Assembly: GCF_040219335.1 (NCBI RefSeq)
Contig: NZ_JAVJSQ010000031.1
Coordinates: forward strand, 434,001-498,000
Origin: Gimesia sp.
GTDB taxonomy: Bacteria; Planctomycetota; Planctomycetia; Planctomycetales; Planctomycetaceae
Reading direction: 5' to 3'
DNA length: 64,000 nucleotides
The notes below the pieces were generated by a model. It had not been told where the DNA came from. It searched no databases and saw only the letters and a list, made by a program, of their open reading frames with translations. Shown here in pieces: positions 57,250-64,000 of the stretch; position 1 is the first letter of the stretch; every line of letters begins with the position of its first letter. A program made the translations under genes and the position numbers.

Positions 57250-58905
57250 CTAGTCTGCCTGCTGCTGAAAGCGTGTCTGGACCTCTTCCGCACTTAAAGC
57301 ACGCTTAAAGAGCTGCACGTCTTTCATTTTTCCATGGTAATAATCATGGGCACCGAAGCCGATCTTCAAAGGCTCTGTGTTGGACAAATCATATTCCGCG
57401 GGATCGAAGCTGGTCGACGACGCGACCAGGTCGCCGTCCACATACAGCTTGAGTTGCGACTTCTCTTTGACGGCTACGATCTGTCGCCAGCCTGGCTTCA
57501 AAGCGGTGTCGTAGGTGGCACTCTTGCCTGCTTCGATTGACTTCACCCGCCCGGCTGGTAACGTACCGGCAAAGAGGCGTCCCTGATAGACGGCCATCGA
57601 CCAGACACGGCGATAGCGAACATCCGGCGTCAGATCGATTTGTCCGAGGTTCTTCCAGTCGACACCGCCGTCATAGCGATAGACCTCGGCCAGGGGGAGC
57701 GATCCGGAGTACATGGCGCCGTTGTAAACAACCAGTGGCATGCTTTCCTTTTCCTCGCCCAGTCGTCCCGCCAGTTCCCAGCGTTTTTCGCCCGCATAAC
57801 GATACACTTCCGCATGCGGCCATTCGCTGACATACAGGTTTCCCTCGTACACAGCAAAGCCGTAAGTCTGCGTGGCTTCTCCCACCTGTCCGGCATGCGT
57901 CCATTTCTTTCCGTCATAACGGTAGACGGCACCTTCGTCGTAGCCGGTGGCAAACAGGTCGCCGTTATAGATCGCCATCGATTCCACCCGCTTTCCGTCG
58001 GGGACATCACAGGCGGTCCAGGTAGTTCCTCCATCGTAGCGATAGAAGGCTGCGGGGGCGTACATGGAGGAGGCATACAGCTTCCCCTTGTAAACCACCA
58101 TCCCATTAATCGCTTCGACGCCGGGCAGATTACCACAGTGCTTCCACGTTCCATCCCCGAGATAACGATAGACGTTGCCCCCCATGTTCGGGTTTTCGGA
58201 CTCTGCCAGCGAGGAACCTTTCAGCCGGTACTTTCCCGTTCCTGCATACAGGTGCCCCTGATAGACCGCCAGCGATGAAACGGCATTACACTTGTCCGGT
58301 GTTCCACAGTCGATCCATTTCTTTCCGTCCTCATACTGATAAACGTGTCCGGCGGCTTCCGCACCGGGCACACAGGTTCCTGCATAGAGTTTGCCGTCGT
58401 GCACGGCCATGCTGTAAATCAGAATGGCATTGCCCAGTTGCCCGTGATCGGTCCATTGAGAATCCACCTTGCCATTATCGATGCCGAACTGCAGATGATG
58501 CCAGTTCGACTGGCTGCTGGTCACGCCGGCATTATTTTTGATGCTCAGCTGGAACCCCCGGCGGGTTTTACGATCGTATTTGCTGCACAGGGTACCGATG
58601 ACGTCTCCCAGGTCGGCACTTGTATTCACGGTCAGTGCCAGTGAAAAGTCGCCCGTTCCGAGGGACAGCGACTTTGAATCGGAAACTTCCAGATACGCGG
58701 TGCCACCATCAAAGACGGCCGGCTGTCCCGCTTTCAATTTCACGCCATGATTGACACCGTGATTCTGAAACGAACTCTGATCCCTGGCATCTCCCTCGAG
58801 CCGCCAGTTTCCTATCAACGCATCTTCCGCATGCACATCGAGTGGAACATCACAGCTCAACACACTGATTAACAGTAACGACCAATACCACTTCGCTCGC
58901 ATCAT
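57250..58905 (-). CDS. Secreted LamG protein with an inserted seven-blade propeller
   Basis: The 551-aa protein has a signal peptide (residues 1-26) and the first half of a LamG/concanavalin-type sandwich (about 29-137: GNWRLEGDARDQSSFQNHG, FSLALTVNTS, RRGFQLSIKNN). It is then interrupted by seven repeats of the form (S/A)MAVYxGxLYAG...VYRYdGxxW, starting near residues 164, 210, 267, 308, 348, 389 and 435. The LamG fold resumes at about 471 (WRQIVAVKEKSQLKLYVDGD, LKIGFGAHDYYHGKMKDVQL, FKRALSAEEV). Probably a carbohydrate- or protein-binding surface protein. A GGGAAGTG ribosome site precedes the Met pair. Confidence 0.8.
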   Translation of the reverse strand: MMRAKWYWSLLLISVLSCDVPLDVHAEDALIGNWRLEGDARDQSSFQNHGVNHGVKLKAGQPAVFDGGTAYLEVSDSKSLSLGTGDFSLALTVNTSADLGDVIGTLCSKYDRKTRRGFQLSIKNNAGVTSSQSNWHHLQFGIDNGKVDSQWTDHGQLGNAILIYSMAVHDGKLYAGTCVPGAEAAGHVYQYEDGKKWIDCGTPDKCNAVSSLAVYQGHLYAGTGKYRLKGSSLAESENPNMGGNVYRYLGDGTWKHCGNLPGVEAINGMVVYKGKLYASSMYAPAAFYRYDGGTTWTACDVPDGKRVESMAIYNGDLFATGYDEGAVYRYDGKKWTHAGQVGEATQTYGFAVYEGNLYVSEWPHAEVYRYAGEKRWELAGRLGEEKESMPLVVYNGAMYSGSLPLAEVYRYDGGVDWKNLGQIDLTPDVRYRRVWSMAVYQGRLFAGTLPAGRVKSIEAGKSATYDTALKPGWRQIVAVKEKSQLKLYVDGDLVASSTSFDPAEYDLSNTEPLKIGFGAHDYYHGKMKDVQLFKRALSAEEVQTRFQQQAD

Positions 58906-59000
58906 CAGTCACTTCCCTTCTTGATTAGTCTGAATATCCAAGGTGCGTCCCGTTATTTAATATTATTAACAAAATAGCAGAACAAAATTTTTTCTAAAGA

Positions 59001-60968
59001 TCAATCGACATAAATAAATTCATTCGAATTCAAGACCGCCAGGCAGAGGTCCGTGAGCGCTGCGCCCGCGTAAGGATCCTTTGTGGCCTGCTTGCCAAGA
59101 GGGAGCAGCAGCTGATCGGCAGTGCGTTGCTCCCGGCGCAATTCTTCGCGCTGAGATTTCAGAAACTGAACGAGTTCGACCAGTTCTGCTTTCCCGGGCT
59201 GACGTCCCAGCGCGCGTCGGATCAAGAGGGTGACCTGCTGTCGGGGACTGGAACCAGCCTCGTCCTGAATCAGTCCTGCCAGCTCTCTCGCTGACTTGAG
59301 CGAACTTTCCGAGTTCAACAGCAACAGTGCCTGTGGAGCCGTGGTTGAGTTGCCTCGCCGGGGACAGCTGTTATTCGCATCGGGCCGATCAAAGGCTTCG
59401 AACAGGGGATAGCGGAGGTTGCGTCGCGCAAAGACATAGATACTGCGGCGGTAGTGATCCTCTTCGCGGGGACTGGTTTTCCACTGATCCTTGAGCAGGG
59501 TAGCCCTCAGTTCCTGAGGCAGGGGCGGCATAACACCCCGACCGCCGGTTCGCTCGGAGAGCTTACCGCTGATCAATAACAGTGCATCGCGGATCACTTC
59601 CGCATCCAGACGCTGACGCGGAAACCGCGAGAGCAGTGCAGCATCCGGATCACGTTTCAGGCTTTGTTTCCAGGCAGTGCGTTGTTCCACAGAAACTGAT
59701 TCCACGTTCTGGGTCTGTAAGCTGCTGGCCTGTTGATAGACCCGCGAGGTCAAAATCAGACGATGCAGCGACTTCAGCTTCCAGCCGGTCTCCGTGAATT
59801 CAGCAGCCAGCCAGTCCAGCAGTTCCGGGTGCGAGGGAGATTCTCCCATCAGACCAAAGTCACTGGGGGAGGCACACAGGCCCCGCCCGAAGTGATGCTG
59901 CCAGACCCGATTCACAATCACCCGCGATGTGAGGGGATGCGATTTCTGTGTCAACCAGCGAGCCAGAGCGAGCCGCTGTTGAGGCGCTTTCTGCGACTTG
60001 ATTTGCTGCTCATCTGAATTCGCAATCCGCAAGAAGGCGGGTTCGACTTGAGGGCCGGGACGACGCCAGTCGCCGCGGAGCATCACGTGACTGGGCTTCC
60101 GTTTTTTATCCGTTGCAGCGAGTGTCGTTACCGAACGATTCTTTACCGGCTGCACCGCCGGTTCAAAGAAGGCTCTCAGACGATAAAAGTCGAACGTGCT
60201 GATCGGATCATATTTATGATCGTGGCACTGGGCACATCCCAGCTGCAGGGCCATGAACACAGAACCGACCGTGGAGCTCATCTCGTTGAGCAGCGTGTGG
60301 CGTCGTTCTTCCTGTGAATTGATGTCAGGCATATCGGGTCCGGAAAGACAGAAGGCCGTCGCCGTCCGGGCATCGGAATTGTCAGGGGCAATCACATCCC
60401 CGGCCAGTTGCCAGCGAACAAACTGATCGTAGGGCATATCGGCATTCAGCGCCTTGATCACCCAGTCCCGGTACTTCCAGGCATCAGGGCGGAGCTTATC
60501 GTGTTCATAGCCGTCCGTTTCTGCAAACCGGGCCAGGTCGAGCCAGTGCTGGGCCCAGCGTTCGCCATAGCGGGGCGAAGCCAGCAGGCGATCCACGAGT
60601 CGCTCATATGCATCTGCCGACTTGTCTGATAATAACTGATCAACTTCCGCCGGCGTGGGAGGTAAGCCGATGACATCGAAGTAAACGCGACGGATCAGCG
60701 TTACCCGTTCTGCATCCGGAGCCGGTTGCAATCCCTCGGCTTCCAGCTTCGCGAGGATGAATCGATCGATGGGCGTCCGCGGCCAGTTGCTGCGTTTGAC
60801 TTCCGGCAGCGCCGGTTTTTGAATTGGTTGAAATGCCCAGTGATCGCGGTCTGACTCGGTCAGGGGAGTCTCTGTCAGTGCCTTTGTTTCTTCGGCTGAT
60901 ACGCTGACGGGCAGTGACAGGCAGAGCAGACAACACCAGCAGCTGGCATACTTGCAGAGTCCTTTCAT
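59001..60968 (-). CDS. DUF1549/DUF1553 planctomycete protein
   Basis: The 655-aa protein has a signal peptide (CCLLCLSLPVSVSAEE), a DUF1549 domain (PIDRFILAKLEAEGLQPAPD, RYGERWAQHWLDLARFAETDGYEHD, LGCAQCHDHKYDPI) and a DUF1553 domain (TSRVIVNRVWQHHFGRGL, SPSHPELLDWLAAEF, PQALLLLNSE). Larger members carry a cytochrome c-like domain in front; here it is absent. The function of the family is unknown. Its ATG overlaps the stop of the DUF1501 gene (ATGA), so the pair is translated together, DUF1501 first. Confidence 0.92.
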   Translation of the reverse strand: MKGLCKYASCWCCLLCLSLPVSVSAEETKALTETPLTESDRDHWAFQPIQKPALPEVKRSNWPRTPIDRFILAKLEAEGLQPAPDAERVTLIRRVYFDVIGLPPTPAEVDQLLSDKSADAYERLVDRLLASPRYGERWAQHWLDLARFAETDGYEHDKLRPDAWKYRDWVIKALNADMPYDQFVRWQLAGDVIAPDNSDARTATAFCLSGPDMPDINSQEERRHTLLNEMSSTVGSVFMALQLGCAQCHDHKYDPISTFDFYRLRAFFEPAVQPVKNRSVTTLAATDKKRKPSHVMLRGDWRRPGPQVEPAFLRIANSDEQQIKSQKAPQQRLALARWLTQKSHPLTSRVIVNRVWQHHFGRGLCASPSDFGLMGESPSHPELLDWLAAEFTETGWKLKSLHRLILTSRVYQQASSLQTQNVESVSVEQRTAWKQSLKRDPDAALLSRFPRQRLDAEVIRDALLLISGKLSERTGGRGVMPPLPQELRATLLKDQWKTSPREEDHYRRSIYVFARRNLRYPLFEAFDRPDANNSCPRRGNSTTAPQALLLLNSESSLKSARELAGLIQDEAGSSPRQQVTLLIRRALGRQPGKAELVELVQFLKSQREELRREQRTADQLLLPLGKQATKDPYAGAALTDLCLAVLNSNEFIYVD

Positions 60969-62422
60969 GTGAGCAGTCCTTTCACAATCTCAACTTCCGC
61001 GGGGCCGGTCAGACGCTCATCCAGACCGTTATGAAAATAGGTCAGCGTTTCATGATCGAGTCCGAGCAGATGCAGGAGGGTCGCGTGAAACTGATTGACG
61101 TGCACGGTCTGCTCCGCAGCGCGTAAGCCGATGGGATCGGTGGCCCCGTAGGCGCGGCCCCCCGTGATACCGGCACCGGCCAGCCAGCCACAATAGCCCC
61201 AGGGATTGTGATCGCGGCCTTTGCCCTGCTCGCTCATCGGCATGCGACCGAATTCGCCACACCAGACCACCAGCGTATCTTCCAGGAGTCCCCGCTGTTT
61301 CAGATCTTTGAGCAGCGCTGCGATCGGCTGATCGGTCTTGCGGCAATAGGTGGTATGATTCTTCGTTACATCGCTGTGCGCATCCCAGCCCACGGTATCT
61401 CCGGAGTAAAGCTGAATGAAACGCACGCCACGCTCCACCATGCGTCGCGCCAGCAGACAGCGTTCGCCGAAATCACGCGTGTCTGGATCATCGAGTCCGT
61501 ACATTTTGTGAGTCGCTGAGGTCTCCTGTGTCAGGTCGACAATTTCCGGAGCCGCGGTCTGCATGCGGAAAGCCAGCTCATAAGCGGCGATCCGGGCTGA
61601 GAGTTCGTCGTCCCGATCGCGGGTTTCCAGGTGGCGTCGATTCAGGGATTGAACCAGATCCAGGGTTGCCCTTTGCTGGCGTGCAGAGATCCCGGTGGGA
61701 GGCTTGAGATTCAGAATCGGCGTCTGCCCGGGTCGCATGGTTGTTCCCTGAAAGGTAGCCGGCAGGTAACCGCTGCCCCAGGCGGGCGGTCCCCCCTTCA
61801 CGCCGCCCCCCGGATCCGGCAGGACCACGAAGGCGGGCATGTCTGCATTCTCGGAACCGAGACCGTAGGCGATCCAGCTGCCCACACTCGGATGCCCCAT
61901 CAGGATGCTGCCCGTATTCATCTGATAGACCGACTGCGGATGATTCACGCTGTCACCATGCAGTGAGCGGATGACACACAGGTCGTCCACTAGTGCGCCG
62001 GTGTGCGGCAGAAAGTCACTGACTTCCAGTCCCGACTCACCGCGTTTGCGAAAGGGTTTGATCGGTGCCAGCAGAGGATTCTGTGCCACCTTGCGGCGCG
62101 TCATGACTTTGCCGAAACTTTCGGGCAGTGGTTTGCCCGCGTATTTGATCAGATCCGGTTTGGGATCCCACAGATCGACGTGGCTGGGACCGCCGTGCAT
62201 GAAGAGCCAGATGATTCGTTTGGCTCGCGGAGGAAAGTCCGGTTTGCCGGGGGAGAGCGCTGAGTTCGCTGCAGCGTGCGCCGCTTGTTCCTGTTGCAGC
62301 AGTGCGTTCAGAGCCAGCATACCCATACCACCGCCGGCGTTCTGCAGCAGTTCGCGACGGTTCATCAGACCGGAGCAGGCAGGGCCGTGTGAAACTTGTC
62401 TCTCATGTTGATACTGACGCAT
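60965..62422 (-). CDS. DUF1501 family protein
   Basis: The 485-aa protein has a Tat-like signal (NRRELLQNAGGGMGMLALNA, from Met20) and a DUF1501 domain with sulfatase/phosphatase-superfamily features: IIWLFMHGGPSHVDLWDPKP near the N-terminus, GVRFIQLYSGDTVGWDAHSD and VVWCGEFGRMPMSEQGKGRD. It is the standard partner of DUF1549/DUF1553 genes in planctomycetes, with unknown substrate; a sulfatase-like hydrolase is plausible from the metal-site residues. Starts at 62422 or at Met20 (62365), which would suit a Tat signal better. Confidence 0.9.
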   Translation of the reverse strand: MRQYQHERQVSHGPACSGLMNRRELLQNAGGGMGMLALNALLQQEQAAHAAANSALSPGKPDFPPRAKRIIWLFMHGGPSHVDLWDPKPDLIKYAGKPLPESFGKVMTRRKVAQNPLLAPIKPFRKRGESGLEVSDFLPHTGALVDDLCVIRSLHGDSVNHPQSVYQMNTGSILMGHPSVGSWIAYGLGSENADMPAFVVLPDPGGGVKGGPPAWGSGYLPATFQGTTMRPGQTPILNLKPPTGISARQQRATLDLVQSLNRRHLETRDRDDELSARIAAYELAFRMQTAAPEIVDLTQETSATHKMYGLDDPDTRDFGERCLLARRMVERGVRFIQLYSGDTVGWDAHSDVTKNHTTYCRKTDQPIAALLKDLKQRGLLEDTLVVWCGEFGRMPMSEQGKGRDHNPWGYCGWLAGAGITGGRAYGATDPIGLRAAEQTVHVNQFHATLLHLLGLDHETLTYFHNGLDERLTGPAEVEIVKGLLT

Positions 62423-62992
62423 GCAGACAGCTCCCTGGGGATGAGGTGCAGATGACTGCTCCTACTATATCAGGGAGTGCTGGAGGCCTCGACTGAATTC
62501 AGAACGGAATTCGCTTTTGTCGAAAAATGAGTGTCCGCAGTTCTGGTACGCCTGTCTGAGAGACAAGCGTGAAATTCGGCTTCTGGGACGCTGCTAATCG
62601 AACACCGGGCTGCGGGTTCTGTTTCGTCATTTTTTTGAACAAAGCCGAACGGGATTCAAAATATCCTGACTTTTTTCTTTCGATTCTGAAACCAGTTCAG
62701 CGCTGCGGAAGTATTCCTGACGCGGGGTTCACCTCATGATTCTTCTTGAATCATGACTGTTTCTTTTTGGCATCATGTTGTTTTGCAGCATCGTTTGAGT
62801 CCTGTCTGGCTGGTCAGCAATAAAGAGTTCCCGGATTTTCGCTTTTTTCTGAAATCAGAAACAAACCGACTCCGGAAACTAAGCTATATGAATACTGACC
62901 AGGCGCACGCGAAGGTCATCAGCAGTCCTGCAGACAGAGTGTGAATCAGAAACAATCATTCACAGTATCAGTAAAATAAGATGGGGAGATCA
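62423..62992. other. Divergent intergenic region
   Basis: 570 bases with no supported gene. A 63-codon frame at 62753-62944 has no ribosome site and no recognisable product. GGGGAG lies just before the next start. Confidence 0.45.
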
Positions 62993-64000
62993 ATGACTTC
63001 AACTTCAACGAGTTACCTGAAAGGATTCATCACCATCACCGCCGGCCTCTGTGTTCTGTTGCAGGCCGATCTGGCCAGCGCACAACAGGCCGGTCCCCTG
63101 GCAGCTCAAAATAACAGAACGCTGTCACCACGTGCGATCGAAAGCCTGGTGACCGGCATCGCCTTCTATCCGGATGAGCTGGTCGAGACCATCCTGCAGG
63201 CAGCACAACATCCCCTGGCAATCCGCCAGGCTTCCGAAAAAACAACGGGCCGGTTCGGCGGTCGATTTGCGCAACGGGTGCAACAATTCAATCAGAGTAC
63301 AGACCCGAGTGTCGCGTCGCTCAAACAGTATCCCGAGATCCTGGCACAACTGAATGACAATCTTGCGACCACGACTTTACTGGGACGCGTGTATCAGACA
63401 CAGCCCGACGATGTCTGGCGGGCGATTGATAAACTGCGAGCCGAAGTCGATGCAGCACTCGAAGCAGAACCGCAGCAGTTCGTCGATGCCAGTGGTGCAC
63501 CGTTGACCGGTCAGGCCGCGTATGTAGCTGCAGCAGGTTATGTCGCCGGTCGGTACTTTGTACCCGCGACCATGTCAGAACTCTACGTGGCTTATGCACA
63601 TCCACAGCAAACCACGACGACCACCGTCTATGAAGGACCCTATGCTTCCGGATCGGCCACACAAACCACGACCACGGGTCCTTACGGTCACGCGACCGCT
63701 TCGACCGGCAGCAGTTCCACCACTTACACGGGACCGAACGGGAACACCGTCACCGGAAATACCCAGGGGGGCAGCGTCGTTTACCAGAATGGACCGACGA
63801 CCGCAGGTGCTGGTGTGGCGACCACTACGATTACCGGTCCCCAGGGGAATTCCGCCACCGCGACCGGAGCAGGCATCGCCGGCAAGACGACCGTGGGTGA
63901 TACGACTTACTTTGGCGCTGCAGGAGGGGGGACCGTCAATACTTCAAACGGACTCACTGCCAGTGGCGCCGGGCAGGTCAATGGATCGATCACGCAGACA
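62993..64000 (+). CDS. DUF3300-like secreted protein, N-terminal part
   Basis: This frame runs open from the ATG at 62993 (GGGGAG eight bases upstream) to the right edge. It has a signal peptide (YLKGFITITAGLCVLLQADL, cleavage near ASAQQ), a DUF3300-like helical domain (about residues 40-150: SLVTGIAFYPDELVETILQA, HPLAIRQASE, LKQYPEILAQLNDNL, TTLLGRVYQTQPDDVWRAID) and then a Thr-, Gly- and Ser-rich repetitive tail from about residue 205 (TTTTTVYEGPYASG, TTTGPYGHATAS, TTTITGPQGNSATATG). DUF3300 proteins are usually longer, with low-complexity tails. Function unknown. The C-terminus lies outside the window. Confidence 0.8.
   Translation, partial: MTSTSTSYLKGFITITAGLCVLLQADLASAQQAGPLAAQNNRTLSPRAIESLVTGIAFYPDELVETILQAAQHPLAIRQASEKTTGRFGGRFAQRVQQFNQSTDPSVASLKQYPEILAQLNDNLATTTLLGRVYQTQPDDVWRAIDKLRAEVDAALEAEPQQFVDASGAPLTGQAAYVAAAGYVAGRYFVPATMSELYVAYAHPQQTTTTTVYEGPYASGSATQTTTTGPYGHATASTGSSSTTYTGPNGNTVTGNTQGGSVVYQNGPTTAGAGVATTTITGPQGNSATATGAGIAGKTTVGDTTYFGAAGGGTVNTSNGLTASGAGQVNGSITQT

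Noticed and set aside
62753-62944. 63-codon frame before the DUF3300-like gene
   Set aside because: No ribosome site and no similarity to any family I know.

Overview
This window reads as a chromosomal segment of a planctomycete, most likely a Gimesia-like member of the Planctomycetaceae. The genus is my inference; the phylum is well supported. The evidence is a set of families that are strongly expanded in that phylum: four intact DUF1559 pseudopilin-like genes and one broken copy, a DUF1549/DUF1553 gene translationally coupled to a DUF1501 gene, a DUF11-type lipoprotein, Tat-exported Gfo/Idh/MocA and sugar-isomerase proteins, DUF6807, and genes of the tetrahydromethanopterin/methylofuran C1 pathway. 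I see no rRNA, tRNA, CRISPR array, insertion sequence or prophage.

Layout. 1-3.5 kb: the end of a class III aminotransferase gene and a ferrous-iron uptake operon (feoA-feoB-Cys-rich protein, minus strand) with a promoter that carries an overlapping palindrome. 4.0-11.3 kb: the most distinctive region, a tandem array of five modules. Each module is a DUF1559 pseudopilin-like gene, then a conserved GC-rich hairpin, then a very small lipoprotein gene (51-56 aa) with a VEELDP-like motif. Module 4 is decayed in both of its genes. 11.3-13.6 kb: deoC and a sugar-isomerase-like gene, plus an unknown. 14.1-17.5 kb: a minimal tadA-tadB-tadC operon. 17.9-25.5 kb: a GT2-GtrA fusion, a double DUF3467 protein, ispH, glmS, and two genes tied to H4MPT/methylofuran C1 metabolism. 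25.8-38.9 kb: exported proteins and a loose carbohydrate-use region (Gfo/Idh, three isomerase-like proteins counting the one at 12 kb, PL10 pectate lyase, GntP permease, DUF6807, outer-membrane barrel). 38.9-42.9 kb: a 1302-aa protein that looks like an inverse autotransporter with a beta-helix passenger. 43.6-52.8 kb: prenyltransferase-fold protein, zinc-ribbon coiled coil, rpoD and dnaG (macromolecular synthesis cluster), a three-zinc-ribbon acidic protein and a DUF58 protein. 53.2-57.2 kb: an ABC-2 exporter with a coupled membrane-anchored protein. 57.2-62.4 kb: a LamG protein interrupted by a seven-blade propeller, then the DUF1549/1553-DUF1501 pair. The window ends inside a DUF3300-like gene whose open frame runs off the right edge.

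How things may work together. The DUF1559 proteins carry a prepilin-peptidase N-terminus (G/FTLIE) and an H-x9-DG motif near the C-terminus; pairing each with a dedicated small lipoprotein suggests a surface or periplasmic two-component unit that has been duplicated repeatedly. This pairing, together with the hairpin that separates the two genes in all five modules, is the best candidate here for an undescribed system. The tadABC operon, GT2-GtrA protein, beta-barrel proteins and inverse autotransporter also point to heavy investment in the cell envelope. Starts given below often differ from the longest possible reading frame; the reason is stated for each.
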